From Bacteroidales bacterium UBA1182 (GTDB lineage Bacteria > Bacteroidota > Bacteroidia > Bacteroidales > Bacteroidaceae): a stretch of DNA of 50,588 nucleotides. A program made the position numbers and the translations under genes. The stretch is taken from the NCBI GenBank assembly GCA_002310015.1, contig DBYQ01000063.1, positions 19,562-70,149 of the forward strand, in the 5' to 3' direction. The notes beneath the pieces are model-generated. The model was not told the origin of the DNA. It saw only the letters and a program-made list of their open reading frames with translations, and ran no database searches. Below are positions 16,092-24,918 of the stretch, piece by piece (the stretch's first letter is position 1; every line of letters starts with the position of its first letter).

Positions 16092-17285
16092 TCAGTTCTT
16101 TAAGGTTATTTCCACAAGAACCACATTGTCATCAGGTTTAAGACCTGGAATAACAGTTATAAGATCTGCCGCATTAGCCGGGAAGCATAACTTATTGCCT
16201 ATATAATTGTTTATAGGCATGCGACCGTGGAAACTGTCACATGAGATATTTATTCCTATAAGGTCTGAGGAGGATTGGTATAAAAGTTGACCGCTCTCAA
16301 GACTCCAGATTGCTTCATATAGCAGTTTGTCATAATCATAGGTAACATGTATATAGTTATCCATCACATCTATGTTACGTATGTAAATCTTGTTCTTTTT
16401 CTTTTCCCATGAATCATTGTTACTCTCCTTCAGAGTGGGCTTTCTTTTGCCAATGTCAAATATTGCTATGGGCTTGATATGAAGGTTATTGTCAATGAAA
16501 AACACCGTATCATTCAGCAAATCCTTATATATGGCACCTCCCGGATATTGAGACAGGAACTCTTGTAGTTCCGGCCCGTCAACTCCTTCAATGGTTTTCT
16601 TTTCCCTGTTGACCATATCGCACAGGCTGTCCACTATCTGGAAATCCTGATTTAAGAGATACATATACGGTACAAGTTTATCAGCCGTTCTTTTGCTGTT
16701 ATAATTTGTTGCCAGTGACAGATAATTGCCATTGTCTAATGCAACAAGTTTGGCATATTTTATCCCGTTGCTTACGCTAAAACGTGTTTTCTCCAGTGAA
16801 ACAATATCCAGTTTTACTGCCTTACCGCCTTCCGAGTCCAGAATTGTAACCAGACCGGTGGAATCGTTGAAGGCATAACTGCTGAAATATGTCATCTCAA
16901 CAGGCCCGCGTCCCATAGTGAGTGCCTCAGTATAATATGTGCCGTCTGTATTGAACAACTTGAATGAAGCGTTCATTCCATCACGTGATATAATCATATA
17001 CTTGTCACGTATGCGTTTAATACCTGTTACCCTACGGCCTATAAAAGCCTCTTCTTTGGTTTCCAAAGGGATATAATTGACAGACTGGATGATATTTGAA
17101 TAAGACAGGGTTTCAAAAAGTGCTTTATCATCAAAGGACAATATTGGGACCGTACGCTCCTTATCAACAGGAGCAGCTCCGATAGAATTCCCGTTCTGTT
17201 GACTGTTTGTAGACTTGGGTTTACAAGATACTATCAGCAATAATGTAATTGTCAATAACTGGAGTGCAAACAATATTCTTTTCAT
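16092..17285 (-). CDS. 6-bladed beta-propeller lipoprotein
   Basis: About 397 residues from the ATG at 17285. Signal peptide MKRILFALQLLTITLLLIVSC gives a lipobox VSC with Cys at about residue 21. The mature part begins with a low-complexity linker (SCKPKSTNSQQNGN), then blades of the DUF5128/6-bladed beta-propeller type: NYIPLETKEEAFIGRR, YMIISRDGMNASFKLFN and GRGPVEMTYFS. Many Bacteroidales carry arrays of such lipoproteins of unknown function. It is the last gene of a three-gene operon inside the 30-bp inverted repeat. Base composition is lower in GC than in the flanking genes. Confidence 0.8.
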   Translation of the reverse strand: MKRILFALQLLTITLLLIVSCKPKSTNSQQNGNSIGAAPVDKERTVPILSFDDKALFETLSYSNIIQSVNYIPLETKEEAFIGRRVTGIKRIRDKYMIISRDGMNASFKLFNTDGTYYTEALTMGRGPVEMTYFSSYAFNDSTGLVTILDSEGGKAVKLDIVSLEKTRFSVSNGIKYAKLVALDNGNYLSLATNYNSKRTADKLVPYMYLLNQDFQIVDSLCDMVNREKKTIEGVDGPELQEFLSQYPGGAIYKDLLNDTVFFIDNNLHIKPIAIFDIGKRKPTLKESNNDSWEKKKNKIYIRNIDVMDNYIHVTYDYDKLLYEAIWSLESGQLLYQSSSDLIGINISCDSFHGRMPINNYIGNKLCFPANAADLITVIPGLKPDDNVVLVEITLKN

Positions 17286-17317
17286 AATCAATATATTTTC
17301 TTATTGGACCATTGTCC

Positions 17318-17983
17318 TTATTTACATACGGGACGGACTGCCAAAGACTCACAACGGGATTGCATCTCAGCAGAGGCTCCTTTGGTATATACCTCTAGGG
17401 TATATGCAATCTCTGATGTAATTGTTCCGCAATTCCTTGACCAATAGTAACCATGTGAACGGTAATTAAAAACTTTACCATCCTCATATTTACCCGTTAC
17501 AGGAAGGAAGATAGACCTGTCTTTATATCCGGGTTTCTTGCTGGTCACCTTATAGCCATTAACTTCATTCAGTGTGGTCCATTCCCATGTGCAGTTCTCC
17601 AGAAGTTCATCTATTTGCGCTTTAGTAGGAATATGCCATGTCCCGCCCCATTTTATTTGAGCAACATCATCCTCCAGATCAAGGACTGAGACACTGTCAA
17701 CCAATCCATGCCAGGCATAATCAGGATTACTGCAGTATTTTGTCAGGGCTTTCTTAGCCCCTTCACTGTATTTGTATGTATCCCAATTGTTTATTCTCTT
17801 ATGCTCTGTCTCGCCCCAACTGAAGAATTCACCGCGTTCCTCAGGTTTGGTTGCGCCAATGTTACAGGTTGCCCATTTGACACTCAACCCTAGGTCAACA
17901 TACTGGTGTTTTGAGGCATTCTGGGCGAATGAACAAACTGCCACAAACATGAAAGCTGATATTATTATAACCGTTCTTTTCAT
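17318..17983 (-). CDS. Exported FISUMP-domain protein
   Basis: About 221 residues from the ATG at 17983, with signal peptide MKRTVIIISAFMFVAVCSFA and cleavage before QNA. The mature chain shows the Fib_succ_major (FISUMP) pattern: YVDLGLSVKWATCNIG, FFSWGETE, GGTWHIPTKAQIDEL, then YYWSRNCGT and a closing RPVCK. Such proteins are surface or secreted in Bacteroidales; their function is not known. It lies between the two propeller lipoprotein genes with short gaps (22 and 32 bases), so all three are likely one transcript. Confidence 0.85.
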   Translation of the reverse strand: MKRTVIIISAFMFVAVCSFAQNASKHQYVDLGLSVKWATCNIGATKPEERGEFFSWGETEHKRINNWDTYKYSEGAKKALTKYCSNPDYAWHGLVDSVSVLDLEDDVAQIKWGGTWHIPTKAQIDELLENCTWEWTTLNEVNGYKVTSKKPGYKDRSIFLPVTGKYEDGKVFNYRSHGYYWSRNCGTITSEIAYTLEVYTKGASAEMQSRCESLAVRPVCK

Positions 17984-18005
17984 ATTGCCTTTTGTTGAGT
18001 GGTGA

Positions 18006-19109
18006 TTACTGATTGAGCAGCGTTTTAAGGTCAAAGAGGTATAATGATTCTGTCTGGCGGTTGAGGCCGATAAGCTGCTTGTGAGCGCTGTCAAACTCGA
18101 TATGGCTTACGTTAGCACCCAGTTTGGCGCTCTTAAGGAAACGGCCTTTCCAGTCAAACATGAGAAGTTCCGGTTTTCGGTCTGATTTATCCTGACTGGT
18201 GCTATACTTGCCGTTCCAATACAGGACGAAGAAATAATCATCCGCTACGGCCACATCGACAAAAGTATTACCATTGCCATCCTGAGGATATACATCATCA
18301 TATGTGAGTGTTCCATCCTGATGTATGGCAAACTGCTTACCGCTTTCAAAGTCAAAGAACAGGATATAATCCATATGCTTCATGACCTGGATGACTATGT
18401 TCTTGGACGGATGCTTAGCCAGTGCGCCATCATAGGGAGGCAGGACATCAAAGTCATCTTCAAATCTCATCAGCTCCGGAAACACCTGCAGCTCTTGAGA
18501 CTGACCGCCTTTATTTATGCTGTATGAAACCGGCATTGATGTACCGCCCATTTCCATAAGCTCCTGTACGTGACATTCAAATCTATTGCCGGGATCATTG
18601 TCTAGCATTATGTATTCACCTGAGAGGGAAATGCTGCTTGTATTGGCTATTGTGGTCACACCGCTCTTAAGGGACTCTGATATGTTGACGGTTTTAAGTT
18701 CGCCGCTGGGATTATTGGTAAGTGGGAACAGTATATCTGTGCCTGACCGATATATCTGCCCGCATAATGTAAAAGCATAGCCGAACTCATTACCGGCACG
18801 CCCTCTTGTACATAGATTACCAAGCTGCTTAAGAGTGTTTGTATTGAACACCTTGATCATACCTTCAGGGTCCATAGTCTCAAGCATGAGAAGTGAATCA
18901 TATACCGTTATATTGCGGACTCCGATTATACCCAGACCTATTGGAACGCCTTCAATAAGAAGTGATGATTTGTTCTGGTAATCCACATCTTTGACATCGA
19001 TGGAGATATAGTTACTTTGTGTTGATGTGCAGGCTGAAAGCACCAGAATGATGACCAAACTCCAGGTGAGCAATGTTTGCTCAACAAGACCGAAAGGATT
19101 TCTTTTCAT
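18006..19109 (-). CDS. BF3164-like (TolB-like) propeller lipoprotein
   Basis: About 367 residues from the ATG at 19109; a TTG two codons upstream is an alternative. The lipobox VLSAC gives an acylated Cys near residue 27. The rest matches the BF3164/TolB-like beta-propeller family: FNTNTLKQLGNLCTRGRAGNEFG and a closing AHKQLIGLNRQTESLYLFDL. It is the first gene of the block and its promoter must lie in 19110-19198, between the start codon and the right inverted repeat. Confidence 0.8.
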   Translation of the reverse strand: MKRNPFGLVEQTLLTWSLVIILVLSACTSTQSNYISIDVKDVDYQNKSSLLIEGVPIGLGIIGVRNITVYDSLLMLETMDPEGMIKVFNTNTLKQLGNLCTRGRAGNEFGYAFTLCGQIYRSGTDILFPLTNNPSGELKTVNISESLKSGVTTIANTSSISLSGEYIMLDNDPGNRFECHVQELMEMGGTSMPVSYSINKGGQSQELQVFPELMRFEDDFDVLPPYDGALAKHPSKNIVIQVMKHMDYILFFDFESGKQFAIHQDGTLTYDDVYPQDGNGNTFVDVAVADDYFFVLYWNGKYSTSQDKSDRKPELLMFDWKGRFLKSAKLGANVSHIEFDSAHKQLIGLNRQTESLYLFDLKTLLNQ

Positions 19110-19198
19110 AAACAAGGATTCTAACAGGTTAATAGTTTAGGTTTGAAACAGAATTATTGATTGAGTCAAAGATATTGTATTACTTGATTCCATTTCAT

Positions 19199-19228
19199 TG
19201 TCCTACGTTAAAGAATCTTGCAAGGCAA
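19199..19228 (-). repeat. Right copy of the 30-bp inverted repeat
   Basis: Exact reverse complement of 15855-15884. Between it and the first gene's start are 89 bases that must hold that operon's promoter. Downstream, 19229-19296 shows no gene. Confidence 0.95.
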
Positions 19229-19296
19229 AAAATGCCTAGAATAGCCGCAAAGCATGGAGCGGTAAAAGCGTCCCTTCTGGCAGCGCCCCAATTATA

Positions 19297-20874
19297 TTAT
19301 TTTTGAGAAAGATAGTTGGAAGCGGAGTCGGCGCAGCGTTCTCCGTCTATGGCCGATGAGACTATGCCGCCGGCGTAACCTGCTCCTTCGCCGCAGGGGA
19401 ATAGGCCTTCCAGTTTGATGTGCTGGAGCGTTTCATTATCGCGGATGATGCGTACAGGTGATGATGTTCGGGTCTCGACCGCAATCATCACGGCATCGTT
19501 TGTGAGGAATCCGTGAGAACTCTTTCCGAATTGCAGAAAACCTTGCTTTAGTCTCTCCGTCACGAACTTGGGCATCCAGAAATGGAGAGGGGAGGATATC
19601 AGGCCGGGTGAGTATGATGATTCGGGAAGGTCATAACTGAGGCGTCCGTTTACAAAGTCACTCATGCGTTGGGCTGGTGCAGTCTGACGCATATTGCCGG
19701 CCTGCCAGCAGTCACGCTCCAACTGCTCCTGGAAACGCATCATAACGAGCGGGTCTTTCATATCCGCATCATTTTGCGCTACATCCTCAATATGGGTCTC
19801 CACAACCATTCCGGAGTTGCTCCATCGGGAACCTCTATTTGATGGTGACATTCCGTTCACAACAATCTGTTGCGGTCCCGATGCTGCCGGGACAACAAAT
19901 CCACCTGGACACATGCAGAAGCTATAGACACCGCGGCCGTTTACCTGGGTTACAAAACTGTATTCTGCAGCAGGCAGATATTTGCCTCGGCCAGCGCGGT
20001 TGTGATATTGTATGCTGTCTATGAGTTGTGAAGGATGCTCCAAGCGGCAACCCACTGCCAAAGCTTTCGCCTCAATATTGAATCCGGATTGCGCAAAGTA
20101 ACGATAGACATCACGGGCGCTGTGACCGGTTGCCAGTATCACGGGACCCATAAAGGTGTACTGCTGTCCGGCATGAGTGGCGTTTACGCCAATCACGCGG
20201 TTTCCTTGCAGTATGAAACTGGTCATCAGAGTCTCAAAATGGACCTCGCCGCCGCAGTTTATAATGGTGTTGCGGATGTTCTCAATCACGCGCGGCAGGC
20301 GGTCCGTGCCTATGTGCGGGTGGGCATCGGACAGGATTGTGGGGCTTGCGCCGTGCTGGCAGAATATGTTCAGGATGCGGTCTGTGCTGCCGCGTTTCTT
20401 ACTACGGGTATAAAGCTTGCCATCAGAATATGCTCCGGCACCGCCCTCGCCAAAGCTGTAGTTTGATTCAGGGTCAATCTTATGGGTACGGCTTATGGCG
20501 GCAATATCCACCTTGCGGTCATGAACGTTCTTGCCGCGCTCCAGAACAATGGGTCTGAGTCCAAGTTCAATAAGGTGCAATGCTGCGAAAAGTCCGCCGG
20601 GGCCGGCTCCCACCACTACAATGGTGGGCTTGCCGTCAACAGGCTGATATTCTATGCGGGTGAATTCATCCTTGGGCGGCTGCTCGTTGATGAATACTCT
20701 CAGGGTCAGGTTCACAAAAATAGTGCGCTGGCGGGCGTCAATGCTCTTCTTGAGTGTGCGCACTGCCGTAATGGTACGCACATCAAGCCCGCACTGCCGT
20801 GAGACAGTATCCTTAAGAACCTGCTCGTTATAAGCAAACTGCGGCTCAACCCTGAGTTGTAATTCCTTAATCAT
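19297..20874 (-). CDS. FAD-dependent dehydrogenase (COG2509-like)
   Basis: A 525-residue flavoprotein. After an N-terminal extension of about 80 residues comes the dinucleotide-binding motif VVVGAGPGGLFAALHL at 87-102. SFGEGGAGAYSDGKLYTR and a C-terminal FPCGEGAGYAGGIVSSA complete the FAD site. This is the usual layout of the large uncharacterised bacterial FAD-dependent dehydrogenases. The reaction is unknown. It stands alone, divergent from the small Cys protein gene. Confidence 0.85.
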   Translation of the reverse strand: MIKELQLRVEPQFAYNEQVLKDTVSRQCGLDVRTITAVRTLKKSIDARQRTIFVNLTLRVFINEQPPKDEFTRIEYQPVDGKPTIVVVGAGPGGLFAALHLIELGLRPIVLERGKNVHDRKVDIAAISRTHKIDPESNYSFGEGGAGAYSDGKLYTRSKKRGSTDRILNIFCQHGASPTILSDAHPHIGTDRLPRVIENIRNTIINCGGEVHFETLMTSFILQGNRVIGVNATHAGQQYTFMGPVILATGHSARDVYRYFAQSGFNIEAKALAVGCRLEHPSQLIDSIQYHNRAGRGKYLPAAEYSFVTQVNGRGVYSFCMCPGGFVVPAASGPQQIVVNGMSPSNRGSRWSNSGMVVETHIEDVAQNDADMKDPLVMMRFQEQLERDCWQAGNMRQTAPAQRMSDFVNGRLSYDLPESSYSPGLISSPLHFWMPKFVTERLKQGFLQFGKSSHGFLTNDAVMIAVETRTSSPVRIIRDNETLQHIKLEGLFPCGEGAGYAGGIVSSAIDGERCADSASNYLSQK

Positions 20875-20922
20875 AATTCAGCCGCTAAAGTACAAAAAAT
20901 AGCACATTCAGCAGAAAATAAT

Positions 20923-20930
20923 TACATTTG
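20923..20930 (+). promoter_or_regulatory. -7 element before the small Cys protein gene
   Basis: TACATTTG matches TAnnTTTG, 26 bases before the start codon. The -33 box is not clear. Confidence 0.45.
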
Positions 20931-20955
20931 CGATACTAACCTTAATAGTAAAAGA

Positions 20956-21147
20956 ATGGCACAGTATCCTTGCGAGAACTGTAAGTTCCGCCCGCATTAT
21001 GATAAGAATCCCAAGTCTATAATAGGACGTTTCTGGCGCTGGCATATCAATTTCTGCCCAGGCTGGAAGCAGTATTTTACCCATCAGACCCCAGAAAAGC
21101 AGGCTGAACTCAGGGAGAGGTATCATTTTGAAAAATACAAAGAATGA
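20956..21147 (+). CDS. Small conserved protein with Cys motif
   Basis: A 63-residue soluble protein rich in aromatic and basic residues. CENC at residues 6-9 and a later CPGWKQYF suggest a metal site or a redox-active pair, but a fourth ligand is not obvious. From memory a similar small protein occurs in other Bacteroidales; no function is known. The stop overlaps the start of the DUF2461 gene (ATGA), so the two are coupled. Confidence 0.75.
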   Translation: MAQYPCENCKFRPHYDKNPKSIIGRFWRWHINFCPGWKQYFTHQTPEKQAELRERYHFEKYKE

Positions 21148-21827
21148 AAGAGATACTGGCATTTTTAAGGGAACTGAGCGCCAATAATGAGCGTGACTGG
21201 TTCATGGCGCACAAGGATGAGTACAAGAGGGTAAAGGAGCGGTTTGATGTTTTTGCCCTGGAACTGCTCGCTGCAATCCGCAAGTTTGACCCGGCCATCG
21301 GTGATCTAAGCCTGAAGGACATCACTTATCGCATATACCGCGACGTAAGGTTTTCGGCCGATAAATCCCCGTACAAGACGCATATGGGCGTGTATATCTG
21401 CCCGGGCGGAAAGAAATCGGCCTACAGCGGATATTATTTTCAGGTGAGTGCATCGGCCAAGGAGAGTTGGGAGGGAACCCACATGCTGGCTGCCGGTGAT
21501 TACTGGTGTGACCCCAAGGTGCTGGCCATTCTGCGTGAGGATATTGAGATGAGTGACGGCGGTTTCCGCAAGATTCTGGCGCAGGCTGATCCGCGCTTTG
21601 AACTCGATTTTGAAGGCGCGCTCAAGAAAGTCCCCGCCGGATTCCCTGCTGATACCCCTGACTCTGATTTTTATCGGCTCAAACGTTTCTGCATGGCTTT
21701 TACCCCTGATGAAAAGTTCATTCTGGAACCCAATCTGGCAGAGCGTGTCGCCGCTCTTTTCAAAACCACAAAACCGTTCCTGGATTTCATAAACCGTGCC
21801 ATTACCTGGTCAAAGGAAGAGAAATGA
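21144..21827 (+). CDS. DUF2461 (TIGR02453) family protein
   Basis: A 227-residue protein that begins with the typical FLRELSANNERDWFMAHK and contains YRIYRDVRFSADKSPYKTHMG followed by YYFQVSA. These are hallmark segments of DUF2461. The family occurs widely in bacteria and fungi and has no established role. It is the second gene of an operon with the small Cys protein. Confidence 0.9.
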   Translation: MKEILAFLRELSANNERDWFMAHKDEYKRVKERFDVFALELLAAIRKFDPAIGDLSLKDITYRIYRDVRFSADKSPYKTHMGVYICPGGKKSAYSGYYFQVSASAKESWEGTHMLAAGDYWCDPKVLAILREDIEMSDGGFRKILAQADPRFELDFEGALKKVPAGFPADTPDSDFYRLKRFCMAFTPDEKFILEPNLAERVAALFKTTKPFLDFINRAITWSKEEK

Positions 21828-21857
21828 CACAAATATGAAAGAAAAGTAGGAATAAAG

Positions 21858-22637
21858 ATGCAGAGTATGAATAAGATCTTTCTGACAGCGGTTGCTGTCA
21901 TAGTTTCAGTAAATTGTTGGGGACAGTTTCTTCCTGCCGGGTATCTTACGGATGAGACTCGTCCTAAGGATTATGCTTTTATTCTGCCGCCCCCGTCATC
22001 AACCAGTGGTGCATATGCAAATGATGTTTACTACTATCAGTGGGGACGTGATATGCGTGCAAATGCGGAACTCAGTGAGCAGGCATTGTCTGATGAAGGC
22101 GCTTCACTATACAAGGTGTTCAGTGAGGAGGTTATCGGAATCAGCTTGAGCAGAAGAACCACCCCTGAGATCATACGGCTATGTGAGCGCGCCGCAAGCG
22201 ATGCCAACAAGGCAAATTCTACAGTCAAGGATGAGTACCAGCGTAAGCGCCCTTTTGTGGCTTTTGAAGAGCCGTCCTTGAATCCTGGGGCCGATGCAGA
22301 GAAGGCTGAATCATTCAGTTACCCGTCTGGTCATGCTTCACGCGGTTATGCATTTGCGTTGGCGCTCTGTACGGTTGCTCCGGAATACACTACTGAGATT
22401 ATGCTTCGTGCCCAGTATTATGCCCTTAACCGTGTGGTATGCGGTCATCATTGGAAAAGCGATATAGATGCTTCATTGCTTCTGGCATCGGCCATGTTTG
22501 CCAATATCGTATGTACAGATGAATACCAGCAGCAACTTGTCAAGGCTCGTGAAGAGTATAGGCGCGTAAAAGAGGAGCAGGCATCATCAGATGAGGGTGG
22601 TGCCCTAAGACGTTTCCAGATGTTGATGGAAAAATGA
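21858..22637 (+). CDS. PAP2-family (class A-like) acid phosphatase
   Basis: A 259-residue exported protein. The signal peptide ends near NCWGQ. All three phosphatase motifs are visible: KxxxxxxRP in RKRPFVAF (RP at 131-132), PSGHA at 156-160, and NRVVCGHHWKSD at 191-202 with H198 the probable nucleophile partner. The layout fits periplasmic class A non-specific acid phosphatases, which release phosphate from organic esters. The start could also be the ATG at 21867. A REP-like palindrome begins two bases after the stop. Confidence 0.85.
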   Translation: MQSMNKIFLTAVAVIVSVNCWGQFLPAGYLTDETRPKDYAFILPPPSSTSGAYANDVYYYQWGRDMRANAELSEQALSDEGASLYKVFSEEVIGISLSRRTTPEIIRLCERAASDANKANSTVKDEYQRKRPFVAFEEPSLNPGADAEKAESFSYPSGHASRGYAFALALCTVAPEYTTEIMLRAQYYALNRVVCGHHWKSDIDASLLLASAMFANIVCTDEYQQQLVKAREEYRRVKEEQASSDEGGALRRFQMLMEK

Positions 22638-22638
22638 T

Positions 22639-22663
22639 ACAATTGGGGACAGACCTCAATTGT
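22639..22663. repeat. REP-like palindrome after the phosphatase gene
   Basis: Ten-base arms ACAATTGGGG and CCTCAATTGT (one mismatch) flank ACAGA, and the outer bases continue as A and T runs. The core is GGGGACAGACCTC, a mutated form of the family core GGGGWCWGWCCCC. Confidence 0.8.
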
Positions 22664-22697
22664 ACTTTTTGTTATCTTCGCGTGCAAATGAAGTAAG

Positions 22698-23378
22698 ATG
22701 AGTAAGAAGATAGAGATACCGCGGTTTACGTGGTGGGATTGGTTCTTGATACTGGGCTTTGTGGGTACTAGTCTGGTAGTCAGTATTCTTAATGGAGAAT
22801 TTAGCACGCTCAGTTTTATAGCTGGAACTTGTAGTATCCTTTGTGTGATATTTGGAGCCAAAGGTGATATGCTAAATTTCCCGTTTGGACTTGTTGGCTC
22901 ACTTATTCTTGGCTACATCATGTTTGGTTCGGGGTTAATGGGAATGGCAGTATATTATTTGTTATACAATGCCCCAATGCAGATTGTAGGATGGTTTAAA
23001 TGGAATAGGCGTCGCTTGTCGGATGATTCTGCGGTTATTAAAACACGTTGGATGACTTGGAAACAGAGAATTCTAATGGTGTTATCTACGTTGATAATTG
23101 CTACAATATTGTATTTCATTTTAAAAAATAAGGAGACAGATCCTTGGATAGATGCTGTTGCAGTAGCCGTAATAGTAGTCACTCAATTCGTTCTTGTTTT
23201 TGCTTTTATTGAACAGTGGTTTTTGTGGCTATTGTACGATTTTATTATGGTTGCCCTATGGATCATAAAATGGAAAGCCGGTGTTTCATATGCGTCCATA
23301 CAGCTCGTACTGCAACTGTTTTATTTGATTAACGCTTTTAGGGGCATATACCAATGGTCTAAATTAGAGAAGGCATAG
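22698..23378 (+). CDS. pnuC: Nicotinamide (riboside/mononucleotide) transporter PnuC
   Basis: A 226-residue inner-membrane protein with about seven hydrophobic helices. QIVGWFKWNRRR and the later FIEQWFLWLLYDFI are the charged-aromatic signature of PnuC transporters, which bring nicotinamide riboside or a related pyridine precursor in for NAD salvage. The gene is visibly richer in A+T than its neighbours, which may reflect membrane composition or transfer. RadA follows three bases after the stop. Confidence 0.85.
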   Translation: MSKKIEIPRFTWWDWFLILGFVGTSLVVSILNGEFSTLSFIAGTCSILCVIFGAKGDMLNFPFGLVGSLILGYIMFGSGLMGMAVYYLLYNAPMQIVGWFKWNRRRLSDDSAVIKTRWMTWKQRILMVLSTLIIATILYFILKNKETDPWIDAVAVAVIVVTQFVLVFAFIEQWFLWLLYDFIMVALWIIKWKAGVSYASIQLVLQLFYLINAFRGIYQWSKLEKA

Positions 23379-23381
23379 CGT

Positions 23382-24782
23382 ATGGCAACGATAAAGGACA
23401 GGACCGTTTTTGTGTGCACCGAGTGCGGCTTTGACTCGCCCAAATGGAGCGGCAAATGCCCTTCGTGCGGTATGTGGAACACTATGGTTGAGAAGACTAT
23501 CAGGGCCGATAAGCCATCGGCCACAACATCCCTGCGCAAGAGTGCATCCGGTAAGGCCGATGGTACTCCTCAGCCGGAGACATTGGACCGCATAGAGACT
23601 ACTGAGGAGCCCCGCATTGATATGCGTGACACGGAACTGAACCGCGTACTTGGAGGCGGACTTGTGCCAGGATCGATCGTATTGTTAGGTGGTGAGCCGG
23701 GAATAGGTAAGTCCACCCTGATTCTGCAGACCGTGATGCAACTCAAGGGCCAGAAGGTGCTCTATGTATCGGGTGAGGAGAGTGCCCGCCAAATCAAGAT
23801 GCGTGCCGACCGTCTGGCTCAGGATGCTCAGGGCAGGAACAATGACCTGATGGTGCTCTGTGAGACATCCCTTGAAAACATCTACACCCAGATAAAGGAG
23901 ACTAAACCGACAATCGTGGTGATAGACTCCATACAGACCATAAGCAGTGAATACGTTGAGTCATCGGCCGGAAGCCTTACGCAGGTGCGTGAGTGCGCCG
24001 CCTCACTGCTCAAGTTTGCAAAAGAGAGCGGAACGCCGGTGCTGCTGATAGGTCATATCACCAAGGACGGCACTATTGCAGGCCCCAAGATTCTGGAGCA
24101 TATCGTTGATGCCGTGCTGCAGTTTGAGGGTGACCAACACTACCTGTACCGCATATTGAGGCCTATCAAGAACAGGTTTGGAAGCACATCGGAACTGGGT
24201 ATCTATGAGATGCGTGAGAACGGGCTGCGTCAGGTGAGCAACCCCAGCGAGTTGCTGCTTACAGACAGCCATCAGGGCATGAGCGGCGTATCCATTGCCT
24301 GCACCATTGAGGGTGTGCGCCCGTTCCTGATTGAGGTCCAAGCGCTGGCCAGCACCGCCGTTTACGGAACACCTCAGCGCAGTGCCATAGGCTTTGATGT
24401 GCGCCGCATGAACATGCTGCTGGCTGTGCTTGAAAAACGTGTGGGCTTTAAACTGGGCCAGAAAGATGTGTTCCTGAACATAGCAGGCGGCCTCAAGGTG
24501 AGTGACCCCGCAATAGACCTGGCCGTGATAAGTGCCATACTTTCAAGCAGCCTTGACATTGCAATTGACCGCACAGTCTGCATGACCGGTGAGGTGGGGC
24601 TGTCAGGTGAAATCCGCCCCGTCAGCCGCATAGAACAACGCATTGCTGAGGCCGGCAAACTGGGATTCGAGCGCATCCTTATTCCCGCTGCCAATATGCA
24701 TGGCCTCAACACCAAGAAAGCAGGGATTGAGATAGTTCCCGTGAACAAGGTGGAGGAAGCTTTCAAGCAGCTCTTCGGATAA
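23382..24782 (+). CDS. radA: DNA repair protein RadA
   Basis: A 466-residue RecA-like protein that helps process recombination intermediates. An N-terminal zinc finger has C12xxC15 and C26xxC29. Walker A GGEPGIGKST is at 103-112 and the RadA-specific KNRFG at 263-267; the C-terminal part is Lon-like. Length and order are the usual ones. The ATG is three bases from the pnuC stop. Confidence 0.95.
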   Translation: MATIKDRTVFVCTECGFDSPKWSGKCPSCGMWNTMVEKTIRADKPSATTSLRKSASGKADGTPQPETLDRIETTEEPRIDMRDTELNRVLGGGLVPGSIVLLGGEPGIGKSTLILQTVMQLKGQKVLYVSGEESARQIKMRADRLAQDAQGRNNDLMVLCETSLENIYTQIKETKPTIVVIDSIQTISSEYVESSAGSLTQVRECAASLLKFAKESGTPVLLIGHITKDGTIAGPKILEHIVDAVLQFEGDQHYLYRILRPIKNRFGSTSELGIYEMRENGLRQVSNPSELLLTDSHQGMSGVSIACTIEGVRPFLIEVQALASTAVYGTPQRSAIGFDVRRMNMLLAVLEKRVGFKLGQKDVFLNIAGGLKVSDPAIDLAVISAILSSSLDIAIDRTVCMTGEVGLSGEIRPVSRIEQRIAEAGKLGFERILIPAANMHGLNTKKAGIEIVPVNKVEEAFKQLFG

Positions 24783-24835
24783 AAAACAATCGGAGGGGGC
24801 TCGCTGCTTCGCGGCGCTCGGGCTTCGCTGTCGGG
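24783..24835 (+). terminator. GC-rich possible terminator after radA
   Basis: A region with repeated GCTTCGC motifs between A-rich and T-rich flanks (AAAACAATCGG left, GGGGTTTTG right). The stem is imperfect and long, so termination is plausible but not certain. Confidence 0.4.
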
Positions 24836-24887
24836 GTTTTGTTTTACTTGGTGCAACTGGAAACCGTATTGTTATTTAAAAAATAAG

Positions 24888-24895
24888 TACCTTTG
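24888..24895 (+). promoter_or_regulatory. -7 element of the threonine operon
   Basis: TACCTTTG lies 24 bases before the thrA start codon. No leader peptide rich in Thr or Ile is seen between them, so thr here does not show leu-type attenuation. Confidence 0.5.
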
Positions 24896-24918
24896 CAAGT
24901 TGAAAAATATTTTTTGTT

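Noticed and set aside
15940..16206. 88-residue + strand open frame as an intact gene
   Set aside because: Only its first part (to about 16071) matches the Bro-N/DinD family; the rest is unrelated antisense of the propeller gene, and an upstream frameshift breaks the family segment.
24783..24918. Thr/Ile leader peptide before thrA
   Set aside because: Looked for an attenuator like that of leuA; no small frame rich in Thr, Ile or Met and no paired terminator were found.
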